63,715 bases of DNA, from positions 1-63,715 of the forward strand of contig JANVYR010000003.1 of NCBI GenBank assembly GCA_030059665.1. Direction: 5' to 3'. This document shows positions 1 through 8,084 of this stretch, piece after piece. The notes under the pieces were generated by a model, which was not told where the DNA came from, did not search any database, and saw only the letters and a program-made list of their open reading frames with translations. Every line of letters starts with the position of its first letter. Positions within the stretch are counted from its first letter, which is position 1. Position numbers and translations under genes: made by a program. The stretch comes from Candidatus Calditenuis fumarioli (GTDB lineage Archaea; Thermoproteota; Nitrososphaeria_A; Caldarchaeales; Calditenuaceae).

Positions 1-60
<60 letters not shown>

Positions 61-158
61 GCGTCGCCAGGAGCGTTGCCGGTCCACGGAAAACCCGATG
101 GAGCTGCGCGGACCGCGACCTCGGGAAGGCTTAGCGCGGAATGGGAAAGATGGGCGCG

Positions 159-731
159 CTACTCCACCTTGATCTGCCTGGCAGGTCTCCTGCCGCCCTT
201 CTTGGGCAGTATGACCTCCAGTACGCCGTTGTTGTAGTTCGCCTTGGAGTTCTCGGGATCCACCTCCTCCGGCAATTCCACCTCCTTGTAGTACTTCCGC
301 TGGGGGGTGTCGACCTTGATGACCAGTTTGCTGTCCTGAAGGTTCAGCTGGATGTCCTCCTTCTGCACCCCCGGCACCTCGGCGATCACCCTGATCCTGT
401 CCTCCTCGTTCAGGACGTCCACCAGCGGCTCCCTCTCGACGGTCAGCATCGGAGGCTCACCCCTCCTCCCGGGCTTGACGTTCCCGAACTCCCTGATGAT
501 CGGCCTCCCGTCAGGACCTATCGTGATCGAGTAACCGTAAACGATCGGCCCTATCTCGCGCCTGATCCCGCTCGGCGTCCTGATCTCCCGCACCAGGTCC
601 CTCGGCAGCTCACGCTCGAAGCGCCTGAACTCCTCCTCGAACCACCGCTCGAACTCGCGCATCATCTCGTCGATCAGCTCGAAGGGCCTGAACCTCCTCC
701 TCCACCAGGAGGGCCACCACTCGTCGCTCAT
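159..731 (-). CDS. hsp20: Small heat shock protein, Hsp20/alpha-crystallin family
   Basis: ATP-independent holdase chaperone of 190 residues that would bind unfolding proteins in the cytoplasm. The first ~45 residues are rich in Trp, Phe and Arg (MSDEWWPSWWRRRFRP), as usual for the variable N-arm of archaeal sHSPs. The alpha-crystallin domain covers about residues 100-180, with the hallmark NNGVLEVILPK near its end, and the C-terminus carries an I-x-V type anchor (QIKVE). The start is supported by a GAGGTG ribosome-binding site at 733-742 read on the minus strand. It is divergent from the dehydrogenase at 798 and shares an AT-rich promoter island (762-774) with it. Length is normal for the family and the call is secure. 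Confidence 0.93.
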   Translation of the reverse strand: MSDEWWPSWWRRRFRPFELIDEMMREFERWFEEEFRRFERELPRDLVREIRTPSGIRREIGPIVYGYSITIGPDGRPIIREFGNVKPGRRGEPPMLTVEREPLVDVLNEEDRIRVIAEVPGVQKEDIQLNLQDSKLVIKVDTPQRKYYKEVELPEEVDPENSKANYNNGVLEVILPKKGGRRPARQIKVE

Positions 732-761
732 GGCACCTCAGGAAATCCACCGCGCCACCGG

Positions 762-774
762 AATAAATAATTAG
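762..774. promoter_or_regulatory. Shared AT-rich promoter core for divergent hsp20 and dehydrogenase genes
   Basis: AATAAATAATTAG lies between the divergent genes. Read leftwards it is a TATA box about 35 bp before the hsp20 start. Read rightwards it is about 30 bp before the GTG at 798, which would give a near-leaderless mRNA. No heat-shock operator was recognised with confidence. Confidence 0.5.
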
Positions 775-797
775 TCAAGGGCTGTGGCACGGAACCC

Positions 798-1694
798 GTG
801 ACCGACAGGATCGGTTTCATCGGGCTCGGGCTGATGGGGAGGCCCATGGCCAGGCGTCTGCTCGCGGCGGGATACCAGCTCACGGTCCACAACAGGAGCT
901 GGCGGCCAGTGGAGGAGCTGGCTTCGCTCGGAGCGAGGCCCGCGTCATCGCCGAAGGAGGTGGCGCGGGAGTCAGACGTGGTGTTCCTGATGCTGCCCGA
1001 CTCGGGTGACGTCGAGCAGGTGGTCCTCGGAAGGGAAGGGCTGGTCGAGGGGCTGAGAAGCGGGTCCATCGTGATCGACTGCTCAACGGTCTCGCCGGAA
1101 ACGGAGGTCGCGATCGCGGGGAGGTTGAAGGAGATGGGCGTCCATTACCTCGACGCACCGGTCACGGGCAGCACGCCCGCAGCGGAGAGCGGGACGCTCA
1201 CCATCATGGTCGGAGGAGATCGGGAGGCATTCGAGAGGGTGGTGCCGGTGCTGAGGCACCTGGGAAGCAGGATCGAGTACATGGGCGCGAGCGGCTCGGG
1301 TCAGCTGACGAAGCTCTGCAACCAGATCGCGGTCGCCGGTAACCTTTTGGCGGCTGCGGAGGCCGTCCTCTTCGCGGAGCGGATGGGCCTGGACCCCAGC
1401 AGGGTGCTCGAGGTGATAGGGGGAGGGGCTGCGTCGTCCTGGCAGCTGGTCAACCTCGGGCCCAAGATGGTCGGGCGGGACTACAGGCCCGGGTTCAAGG
1501 CGGCTCACCTGAAGAAGGACCTGAGGATCGTGATGGAGGTCGCGGAGTCTCGGTCGCTTCCTCTGCCCCTGACCTCGCTCGCCTGGCAGATGGTGAGGGC
1601 CCTCGTCTCCATGGGCTACGCGGACCAGGGCACTCAGTCGATCATCGAGGTCCTCCGGAGCCTGGCCGGCTCCCACAAACCCGGTACGACCTGA
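798..1694 (+). CDS. NAD(P)-dependent beta-hydroxyacid dehydrogenase (3-hydroxyisobutyrate / tartronate semialdehyde reductase family)
   Basis: Cytosolic oxidoreductase of 298 residues. The N-terminal Rossmann fold shows GFIGLGLMGRPMARRL. The substrate-binding signature is DAPVTGS at about residue 118. The catalytic lysine lies in SGSGQLTKLCNQ at about residue 170. The all-helical C-terminal domain ends in the KKDLRI stretch usual for the family. The start is GTG, placed about 30 bp after a TATA element at 762-774, so the mRNA should have almost no leader. Likely substrates are 3-hydroxyisobutyrate, tartronate semialdehyde or succinic semialdehyde; sequence alone does not separate these. No operon partner is present. 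Confidence 0.88.
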   Translation: MTDRIGFIGLGLMGRPMARRLLAAGYQLTVHNRSWRPVEELASLGARPASSPKEVARESDVVFLMLPDSGDVEQVVLGREGLVEGLRSGSIVIDCSTVSPETEVAIAGRLKEMGVHYLDAPVTGSTPAAESGTLTIMVGGDREAFERVVPVLRHLGSRIEYMGASGSGQLTKLCNQIAVAGNLLAAAEAVLFAERMGLDPSRVLEVIGGGAASSWQLVNLGPKMVGRDYRPGFKAAHLKKDLRIVMEVAESRSLPLPLTSLAWQMVRALVSMGYADQGTQSIIEVLRSLAGSHKPGTT

Positions 1695-1732
1695 ACCCAC
1701 CCAACAGGGACTCCGATGGAAACGCTCGCCCC

Positions 1733-3064
1733 TCAGCCCTTTCCCTCGAGCAGTGACCTCCTCACGCCAGGGAGCCTCGACCTCCGCATGGTCTTCACCA
1801 GCTTCCTCGCCTCGAGGTACTGCTTCACCAGCCTCTTCACGTCGCCCTCCCTCACGCCCGCTCCCCTCGCGATCCTCCTGGCCCTAGAACCGTCTATGAT
1901 CGTTGGGTCCCTCCGCTCCTCGGGCGTCATGGAGTTGTAGATCGCCTCGAACTTCTTCGCCAGCTCCTCCGCCTTCTCCAGCTCCTCCTCCGGAAGCGAC
2001 GGAAGCCCCGGGATCGGCAGCGACCTCAGGAACCTCGAGAGCGGCCCCGCCTTCCTGACCTGCCTCAGCTGCTCTATCATGTCCTCGAGGGTGAAGGTCC
2101 CACGCGCTATGCGCTCGGCCTGCTGCTCCGTGACCTTAAGCTCCGCGAGCCTCACCCTCTCCAGCACCGACCTCAGGTCAGGCATGCCGAGGAGTCTCGC
2201 AACGTAGGACTCCGGGTCGAAGAGCTCGATGTCCTCGATCCGCTCGCCGGTGCCGATGAACCTGATGGAGGCTCCGGTCGCAGCGACCGCGGAGAGCGCG
2301 CCCCCTCCCTTCGCGGAGGTGTCGAGCTTGGTGACCGCTATCCACCCGATCGGAACGGCCCTGTGGAAGGCCTCCGCCTGCGGTCCTGCGGCCTGACCGA
2401 TGGTTCCGTCGATCACGAGCCCTATCTCGTGGGGCCTGATCCGCTCGGCCATCTCGCGCATCTCCCTCATCAGCGACTCCTGGTCCCTGTGCCTGCCCGC
2501 GGTGTCGATCAGGATGTACTCGCACCCCTGAGAGGTTAGGTGGGAGATGCCCCTGACCGCGATCCCGACCGCATCGGACCCGTTCTCCTCGCCGTAGACC
2601 GGTATCCCCCGAGGGACGAGGAGCTGGCGTAACTGCTCCAGCGCGGCCGGTCTGTAGGTGTCTGCTCCCACGACGCCCACCTTGATCCCCCTCGTCCTGA
2701 GGAGGTTGGCGACCTTCGCCACGGTCGTGGTCTTGCCGCTGCCCTGGATCCCGACCACCATCACGACGTACGGTTTGGTCGGAGGTCTCTCCAGCTCTGA
2801 CCTTTTGGCGCCGAGAAGCCTCACGAGCTCCTCGTAGACGGCCCTGACGACCACGTCCTTCCTCGAGATGCCCGGCGGCGGCTCCTCTTCCTCCACCCGC
2901 TTCCTTATCCTGTCGGAGAGCTCCTTGACCAGCTCGACCTTCACGTCCGCGAGCAGCAGCGCCCTCTGGATCCCCCTGATCAGCTCCTCCGTCGCCTCCC
3001 GGTCGGCCGTCGGCCTCCCGAGGAATTTGCTCAGCGCCGCCCTCAGCGCCTCCGCCGGGTTCAC
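1733..3064 (-). CDS. srp54: Signal recognition particle 54 kDa protein
   Basis: SRP GTPase of 443 residues that binds signal peptides and 7S RNA and docks with FtsY for co-translational membrane targeting. The N domain occupies about residues 1-90. The G domain follows, with the P-loop [10 protein letters not shown], the [11 protein letters not shown] segment, DTAGRH and TKLD. The Met-rich M domain after about residue 300 includes [21 protein letters not shown], the RNA-binding helix-turn-helix. Length is typical for archaea. On the minus strand a TATA-like GGTTATTATG at 3083-3092 sits about 25 bp before the ATG, which suggests a leaderless transcript. It is divergent from the aminotransferase at 3153. 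Confidence 0.97.
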   Translation of the reverse strand: MNPAEALRAALSKFLGRPTADREATEELIRGIQRALLLADVKVELVKELSDRIRKRVEEEEPPPGISRKDVVVRAVYEELVRLLGAKRSELERPPTKPYVVMVVGIQGSGKTTTVAKVANLLRTRGIKVGVVGADTYRPAALEQLRQLLVPRGIPVYGEENGSDAVGIAVRGISHLTSQGCEYILIDTAGRHRDQESLMREMREMAERIRPHEIGLVIDGTIGQAAGPQAEAFHRAVPIGWIAVTKLDTSAKGGGALSAVAATGASIRFIGTGERIEDIELFDPESYVARLLGMPDLRSVLERVRLAELKVTEQQAERIARGTFTLEDMIEQLRQVRKAGPLSRFLRSLPIPGLPSLPEEELEKAEELAKKFEAIYNSMTPEERRDPTIIDGSRARRIARGAGVREGDVKRLVKQYLEARKLVKTMRRSRLPGVRRSLLEGKG

Positions 3065-3152
3065 CGCTCACCGGACGGCGTCGCGCATAATAACCCCGAG
3101 GTCGAAGGACGTTCGTGACGGGCCCAAACCAGGCAGGAGGTAGGTGATACGG

Positions 3153-4310
3153 ATGTCGGTCTCTGAGAACCTGGACGCGATAGAGCTTACCGGGATCAGG
3201 CGGTTCTTCGAGGCCGCATCGAGGTTCCCCGACGCCATCAACCTCGGGATAGGGGAGCCTGACCTGGATCCACCTGCTGAGCTCATCGAGGCCGCGGCGA
3301 GGCACATGCGTCAGGGGAGGAACAAGTACGGTCCCATAGCGGGCATCCGGGAGCTCCGCGAGGAGCTGGCCAGGATCTACTCCAAAAGGTCCAGGTCTGT
3401 CGGACCGGAGAACGTCTTCGTCACGATCGGCGGGGAGAACGCGCTCTTCGCATCGATGGCTGCGATTCTGAAACGGGGCGACGAGGTCGTCGTGATCTCG
3501 CCGTCGTTCCCGTCGTACGCGGCCATCGCGAGGATCTTCGGAGCTGAGGTCGTCTTCCTTAGGTCCTCACCGGAGAGGGGCTTCGTCCCAGACGAGGAGG
3601 AGCTGAGGTCATCGGTCAGCGACAGGACCAAGGCGGTGATCGTCAACTCACCGTCTAACCCCACCGGTGCGGTGTACGGGCCTCAGGACCTGAGGAAAAT
3701 GGTGGACGTCGCTGCGGAGGTTGGCGCATACGTCATCTCCGACGAGGTTTACGAGCCCTTCGTCTACGACGGCCAGTTCTCAAGCGCCGCAGACCTGATC
3801 GACGGCTACGGATCGATCGTGGTGGTCCAGAGCTTCTCGAAGAGCCTCTCGATAACCGGTTGGAGGATCGGGTACCTGATCGCTCCAGATGAGCTCGCCG
3901 AGCGGATGCAGAAGTTCCTGCTCTACTCGCACGCCTGTCCGCCGACGTTCGCCCAGCACGCGGTGCTCGACGCCCTCAGGTCGGGCGTCTACGACGACTA
4001 CACGCGTTCTGCGAGGGAGCTTTACAGGAAGCGGAGGGACCTCGTGGTCGAGCTGATGCGTGAGGAGGGAATGGAGCTGGTTGCTCCGAAGGGGGCCTTC
4101 TACGCCTTCCCGAGGCTCCCGGGCATCGATGACGACATGAGCTTCTGCGCGCGGCTGCTCGAGGAGAAGCGGGTCGTGGTCGTCCCAGGCTCTTCCTTCG
4201 GTCCCGGAGGAGAGGGGCACGTTCGCGTGAGCTTCGCGGCATCGGAGGAGAAGCTCGTCGAGGGGATCACGAGGATGGGCCAGCTGCTCCGCGAGATGGG
4301 CGTGACGTGA
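3153..4310 (+). CDS. PLP-dependent class I/II aminotransferase (aspartate aminotransferase family)
   Basis: Cytosolic fold-type I aminotransferase. The PLP lysine lies in SFSKSLSITGWRIGY. NSPSNPTGAVY and DEVYEPFVYDG hold the cofactor-binding Asn and Asp, and the C-terminal arginine region is VRVSFAAS. I chose the ATG at 3153 because AGGAGGT (3135-3141) is 11 bases upstream of it. The in-frame GTG at 3144 would be only two bases from that site. The product is 385 residues. The amino-acid donor (Asp, Ala or aromatic) cannot be decided here. The gene ends three bases before the convergent MBL-fold gene. Confidence 0.92.
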   Translation: MSVSENLDAIELTGIRRFFEAASRFPDAINLGIGEPDLDPPAELIEAAARHMRQGRNKYGPIAGIRELREELARIYSKRSRSVGPENVFVTIGGENALFASMAAILKRGDEVVVISPSFPSYAAIARIFGAEVVFLRSSPERGFVPDEEELRSSVSDRTKAVIVNSPSNPTGAVYGPQDLRKMVDVAAEVGAYVISDEVYEPFVYDGQFSSAADLIDGYGSIVVVQSFSKSLSITGWRIGYLIAPDELAERMQKFLLYSHACPPTFAQHAVLDALRSGVYDDYTRSARELYRKRRDLVVELMREEGMELVAPKGAFYAFPRLPGIDDDMSFCARLLEEKRVVVVPGSSFGPGGEGHVRVSFAASEEKLVEGITRMGQLLREMGVT

Positions 4311-4313
4311 TGG

Positions 4314-5330
4314 TCAGCCGCGCCTGCGGATTTCCTCAAGGACCTCCTTTATCTCCGACGCGTCCCTGCCGGTCGCCGCGTAGACCACCGTCCCGGCGTC
4401 CCACCTCGTCTCGACGAAGCCTCCGTTGATCAGGAACTGCAGGTGCGCCAGCGTCTCCAGAAGCGCAAGCCACCGGTCGATCGGCCCCAACCCGTCGAAG
4501 CGCCCCCTCGACCACGAGATGCCTCGGGCCACTCCCATCAGGCTGTTCCCATCGCCGGTTGACGCGAGCGCCTCACGGAGCCTCTTCTCGTGGTGCAGGA
4601 ATAGGTAGTCGATCCGCTCCCTGACGTTCCCGAAGGGCTCGCCGTGGGAGGGAAGGACCAGCTCGGGCCCCAACTCCTCTGTCAGGACCAGAGATCCGAG
4701 GTAGGAACGGAGGGCGTCGTATCCCTCCATAGGGTAATACGAGACGTTGGAGGTCTCGTTGGGCAGCAAATGGTCGCCTGAGATCAGGACCCTCCTCCGC
4801 TCGTCGAAGAGCGTGACGTGCCCCGGCGTGTGCCCCGGCGTCGGGACGACCATCCACCTGCCTGCCCTCGAGTGGAACTCCTCGCCGCCGACGAGGGGCT
4901 CGTAACCCATCGAGAGGTGCTGGAGGTTGAACCTGAAGAACCCGAGGACCTCCTCCCTGAGGGAGTCGTCGAGCCCCAGAGCCTTGAGCTGCCTCCCCCC
5001 TCCCTCCACCGTCTCCCTCATGAAGCCGATCACGTCGATGTCCCGCTGGTGCATCCGGACCTTGGGTCTGAACGCTGTCGCGACCTCACTCGCACCTCCC
5101 GTGTGGTCGTTGTGTATGTGCGTCAGCAGCACGGTCTCGAGCCGCGATCCGCCGATCAACCTCCTCAGCTCCTCCACCAGCTCTCCGGCCGTCTGCCTGA
5201 AGCCCGAGTCGACCAGCAGCCTTCCGTCATCCAACTCGATCAGGTACAGGTTCACGTGGCCGATGTAGGTGCCTGGATGCTCGACCCTGATCCGCACCAC
5301 GTCCTCGAGGACCCTCTCCGCTCGGATCAT
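4314..5330 (-). CDS. Metallo-beta-lactamase-fold hydrolase
   Basis: Zinc-dependent hydrolase of 338 residues. The metal site is H71-x-H73-x-D75-H76 (THIHNDHTGG), with a further histidine in TPGHTPGHV, the bridging Asp in ISGDH and the last His in LPSHG. A helical C-terminal extension from about residue 255 looks winged-helix-like (LALLETLAHLQFLINGGFVETR). This layout resembles the broad RNase Z/glyoxalase II-like LACTB2 group, but the substrate is unknown. The same frame stays open far upstream, opposite glmS. The ATG at 5330 is chosen because the conserved fold begins there (NLYLIELDDGRLLVDSG) and a TATA box (5359-5363, minus) sits about 30 bp before it. Confidence 0.88.
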   Translation of the reverse strand: MIRAERVLEDVVRIRVEHPGTYIGHVNLYLIELDDGRLLVDSGFRQTAGELVEELRRLIGGSRLETVLLTHIHNDHTGGASEVATAFRPKVRMHQRDIDVIGFMRETVEGGGRQLKALGLDDSLREEVLGFFRFNLQHLSMGYEPLVGGEEFHSRAGRWMVVPTPGHTPGHVTLFDERRRVLISGDHLLPNETSNVSYYPMEGYDALRSYLGSLVLTEELGPELVLPSHGEPFGNVRERIDYLFLHHEKRLREALASTGDGNSLMGVARGISWSRGRFDGLGPIDRWLALLETLAHLQFLINGGFVETRWDAGTVVYAATGRDASEIKEVLEEIRRRG

Positions 5331-5358
5331 TCCCCTGCGATACGCCGATGGAGAAGGG

Positions 5359-5363
5359 ATAAA
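5359..5363 (-). promoter_or_regulatory. TATA box of the MBL-fold hydrolase gene
   Basis: On the minus strand GGGTTTATCCC centres about 30 bp before the ATG at 5330, predicting a leaderless or nearly leaderless mRNA. The palindrome at 5380-5395 is about 17 bp further upstream. Confidence 0.5.
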
Positions 5364-5379
5364 CCCTCCGAAGCCCGCG

Positions 5380-5395
5380 GTTCTAACGGTAGAAC
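5380..5395. promoter_or_regulatory. Perfect palindrome GTTCTA-ACGG-TAGAAC between divergent promoters
   Basis: Two perfect 6-bp arms flank a 4-bp centre. The site lies between the core promoters of the MBL-fold gene (TATA at 5359-5363, minus) and glmS (TATA at 5428-5433, plus). It has the same form as the palindrome at 31436-31451 (GTTCAA-ATTA-TTGAAC), so both may be sites for one dimeric transcription factor. Confidence 0.5.
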
Positions 5396-5427
5396 GCAAG
5401 CTTCTGATCGTTCGGTCCATGACACGC

Positions 5428-5433
5428 TTTTTA
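5428..5433 (+). promoter_or_regulatory. TATA box of glmS
   Basis: CGCTTTTTACCG is centred about 38 bp before the glmS ATG. A start site near 5457 would leave a short leader containing GGCAGGT as a possible ribosome-binding site. Confidence 0.45.
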
Positions 5434-5468
5434 CCGCCCTTGCTGATCACCGCGGCAGGTAAGTCCGC

Positions 5469-7244
5469 ATGTGCGGGATAATCGGCTTCACGGGCTCCGG
5501 GAACGCGCTGGAAGTCCTGATAAGGGGCCTCCGGAGGCTCGAGTACAGGGGTTACGACTCGGCGGGGCTCGCGCTGCTCACCCGCGACGGGATCTCGGTG
5601 GTCAAGAGGGTGGGGAGCGTCGAGGCGCTCGAGAGGGAGGTCTCCTCGCTCGCCGGAACCGAGAGCTCCGTCGGCATAGCTCACACCCGATGGGCAACGC
5701 ACGGAGGTGTCACAGACCGGAACGCCCACCCGCACACGTCCTGCGACGGAAGGGTTGCGATAGTCCACAACGGCATCATCGAGAACCACGAGGAGCTTAG
5801 GGCCGAGCTGATCGCCCGGGGTCACAGGTTCACGAGCGAGACCGACAGCGAGGTGATCGCCCACCTCCTCGAGGAGGAGCTGAGGGCCAGGCCCGGTGAC
5901 CCGAGGGGTGCCCTGACCTCCGTTGTAAGAAAGCTCAGGGGGAGCTTCGCCTTCGTTGCCGTGAGCACCTGGACTGGCGACGCGATCCTCGCGGCCAGAC
6001 ACAACTCCCCGCTCGTCGTTGGCGTGGGGAAGGACTTCTCGATACCGGCGAGCGACGTTCTGAGCTTCCTCGAGTGGACCGACGACGCGATCTTCCTCGA
6101 GAACGAGTCGTGCGCCGTCATCCGGCCGGGCAGGGTCGAGTCCTGGCTCTTCACAGGTGAGGAGCTCGAGCTGAAGGTCACGAAGGTGGCAATTGAGGTA
6201 TCTGAGGTCGACAAGAGGGGTTACGTCCACCACACGCTCAAGGAGATACACGACCAGCGCTTCACGGTCACGCGGACGCTGACGGAGGAGCTCGGGCCGC
6301 TCGGGGAGGCCGCAAAGCTCCTCAGGGAGGCCAGAAGGATCCTCCTGGTGGCCGCGGGAACGAGCTACCACGCCGCCCTCGTCGGGAGGTACGTCCTCGC
6401 GGAGCTCGCGGACCTCGACGTCCAACCGGTCCTGGCCAGCGAGTACAACCTGGTCTCTAGGTGGGTCAACGGCGACTCGGTGCTGGTGGCCATCAGTCAG
6501 AGCGGCGAGACGGCGGACGTCCTGGAGGCCGTGAGGGACGCGAAGCAGAAGGGCGCGAAGGTCATCGGGATCGTCAACATGCCCGGGTCGAGCCTCGAGA
6601 GGCTCTCGGACGTCCACATCAACATCAGGGCAGGGCCGGAGATCGGGGTCGCTGCGACCAAGAGCTTCACCTCGCAGGTCGTCGCGCTGATCAGGCTTGC
6701 GTCTGCGGTCTCCGGCAAGGAGGTTCCCCTCGATCCGGAGGAGCTCGGTGCCGGCGTGGAGCAGGTGCTCGAGCAGGAGCCACAGATCGCTGAGATCGCC
6801 AGCATATTGAAGGACTCGAAGGACGTCTACCTCATCGGAAGGGGCGTCCACTACCCGATAGCGCTGGAGGGGGCGCTGAAGGTCAAGGAGCTCGCGTACG
6901 TCCACGCCGAGGGCCTCCCGGCAGGGGAGCTCAAGCACGGCACGCTGGCGCTCATAGAGAGCGGCACGCCGGTGATCGTCCTGAACCCCTCAGACGACAC
7001 GCACACCGACACCCTCTCGAACTGCCAAGAGCTCAAGGCGAGGGGAGCGAGGCTGATCGGCATCTCAGACCGGCACCACAGCGTCTACGACTTCTTCGTC
7101 CGGATCCCGAGGACGGGCTCCAAGTACGCCTCGGTCCTGCTGGAGGTGATACCTCTCCAGCTCCTCGCGTACTACATGGCCCTCGAGAGGGGGGCCGAGA
7201 TCGACAAACCCAGGAACCTGGCCAAGAGCGTCACCGTCAAGTGA
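5469..7244 (+). CDS. glmS: Glutamine-fructose-6-phosphate aminotransferase (isomerizing)
   Basis: Makes glucosamine-6-phosphate from fructose-6-phosphate and glutamine, the entry step to UDP-N-acetylglucosamine for glycans. The product is 591 residues. The N-terminal Ntn amidotransferase begins MCGIIGFTGSGNA, so Cys2 becomes the nucleophile once Met is removed. It contains RLEYRGYDSAG, HTRWATHG and the NGIIENHEELR loop. Two SIS sugar-isomerase domains follow (about residues 270-420 and 440-580), with GTSYHAA, SQSGETADVLEA and the C-terminal KPRNLAKSVTVK. All key residues are present and the length is close to the usual ~600. Confidence 0.97.
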   Translation: MCGIIGFTGSGNALEVLIRGLRRLEYRGYDSAGLALLTRDGISVVKRVGSVEALEREVSSLAGTESSVGIAHTRWATHGGVTDRNAHPHTSCDGRVAIVHNGIIENHEELRAELIARGHRFTSETDSEVIAHLLEEELRARPGDPRGALTSVVRKLRGSFAFVAVSTWTGDAILAARHNSPLVVGVGKDFSIPASDVLSFLEWTDDAIFLENESCAVIRPGRVESWLFTGEELELKVTKVAIEVSEVDKRGYVHHTLKEIHDQRFTVTRTLTEELGPLGEAAKLLREARRILLVAAGTSYHAALVGRYVLAELADLDVQPVLASEYNLVSRWVNGDSVLVAISQSGETADVLEAVRDAKQKGAKVIGIVNMPGSSLERLSDVHINIRAGPEIGVAATKSFTSQVVALIRLASAVSGKEVPLDPEELGAGVEQVLEQEPQIAEIASILKDSKDVYLIGRGVHYPIALEGALKVKELAYVHAEGLPAGELKHGTLALIESGTPVIVLNPSDDTHTDTLSNCQELKARGARLIGISDRHHSVYDFFVRIPRTGSKYASVLLEVIPLQLLAYYMALERGAEIDKPRNLAKSVTVK

Positions 7245-7336
7245 GGAGCAGGGGAGAACGGGCGAGGACTGGCGATCTCAAGAGCGGAGAGGTTTTGCCC
7301 CTGACGGAAGTGAAGACGTGGAGAGGTGGATGGGGC

Positions 7337-7471
7337 ATGGCATATCGTAAGAAGTTCACCCTTGACGTGTTCTTGAACGCCCATCAAGTTATGGAAAGCA
7401 ACACTAATGAGGTAGAACTGAAGGCGGAACCATCAGCTCCGCTGGCGTTATTTGCCGGCTACGGGATGTGA
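7337..7471 (+). CDS. Small unrecognised protein, 44 aa
   Basis: I do not recognise this peptide. It begins MAYRKKFTLDVFLNA and ends SAPLALFAGYGM: a basic start, a polar middle (ESNTNEVELKAE) and a hydrophobic Gly/Tyr tail. GAGGTGG lies about nine bases before the ATG. Codon use differs from the neighbours (CGT, CTT, GTT, TTA, TTT, CAA), and its GC content is near 48 percent against the low 60s around it. It lies alone in the 339-base gap between glmS and the HIT gene. The rest of that gap holds only a candidate C/D-box RNA (7480-7535). It could be a real small gene, a recent acquisition or a chance frame. Confidence 0.4.
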   Translation: MAYRKKFTLDVFLNAHQVMESNTNEVELKAEPSAPLALFAGYGM

Positions 7472-7479
7472 AGGTTGCG

Positions 7480-7535
7480 ATGATGGGTCTGGCCAGGTCG
7501 ATCCGAAAGGAGATGAGAGGGATCTTGAGCGCTGA
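7480..7535 (+). ncRNA. Candidate C/D-box guide sRNA
   Basis: In order, the stretch has a C-like box ATGATGG (7480-7486), a D'-like CCGA (7503-7506), a C'-like GATGAGA (7512-7518) and a D box CTGA (7532-7535). Spacings are 16, 5 and 13 bases and the total is about 56 nt, the usual size of archaeal 2'-O-methylation guides. The C box departs from RUGAUGA at the last base, D' is imperfect, and no clear terminal stem is visible, so this is only a candidate. Confidence 0.3.
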
Positions 7536-7583
7536 GCTCAGGATCACCCGGTAGTCGTCGGCCCACCCTGCGCGGCTCGCACG

Positions 7584-7997
7584 TCACAGGTGCTTCCGTA
7601 TCAGGGCCGCTACCTCCTCCAGCTCCGCCTCGGTTACGTTGAGCCTCCCAGCCCTGAAGATCGATCCACCGGGGTTGCCGTAGCGCGGTATGATGTGGAC
7701 GTGGGCATGGAAGATCACCTGACCGGCCGCCGACCCGTTGTTCTGGAGGACGTTGATCCCTGCGGGGGAGAGGGCGCGCTGAATCGCCTTGGCGACCCTC
7801 AGGACCGCGGAGAATAGCCTCCCTGCGGCGTTCTCGTCCATCTCTAGTAGGTCCCGGTAATGTCGCCTCGTTGTGACCAGAGTGTGGCCCCTGCTGACGG
7901 GATACCGGTCCATGAAGGCGATGTGCTCGTCGTCGCTCCAGACGACCGCCGCCCAATCCTGGCCCTCCGCGATCCTGCAGAAGACGCAGTCCACCAT
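7584..7997 (-). CDS. HIT family nucleotide hydrolase/transferase
   Basis: Histidine-triad protein of 137 residues acting on nucleoside phosphoramidates or dinucleoside polyphosphates in the cytoplasm. A CxxC pair at the N-terminus (MVDCVFCRI) is usual for the Hint branch. The active site is HAHVHIIPR near residue 100, preceded by NVLQNNGSAAGQVIFH. I chose the ATG at 7997 because a TATA-like ACCTTATTGCC (minus, near 8029) lies about 30 bp upstream. In-frame starts also exist at 8009 and 8024. It is divergent from the dehydrogenase at 8085. Confidence 0.92.
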   Translation of the reverse strand: MVDCVFCRIAEGQDWAAVVWSDDEHIAFMDRYPVSRGHTLVTTRRHYRDLLEMDENAAGRLFSAVLRVAKAIQRALSPAGINVLQNNGSAAGQVIFHAHVHIIPRYGNPGGSIFRAGRLNVTEAELEEVAALIRKHL

Positions 7998-8084
7998 CCT
8001 CTGCCGCATACGAATGAGCGGCAATAAGGTTTCGCAGACCGTAGGTCCGGCACACGTAAAAGTCGGTCACGGGGACGAGAACGC

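Noticed and set aside
5331..6938. Long minus-strand frame extending the MBL-fold gene to 874 codons
   Set aside because: It lies exactly opposite glmS, has the Arg/Pro/Leu-rich make-up of a GC-rich antisense frame, and the conserved fold begins only at 5330.
7373..7382. GTTCTTGAAC palindrome in the small gene
   Set aside because: It lies inside coding sequence, has only 4-bp arms and a 2-bp centre, and so does not match the GTTCWA-N4-TWGAAC sites.
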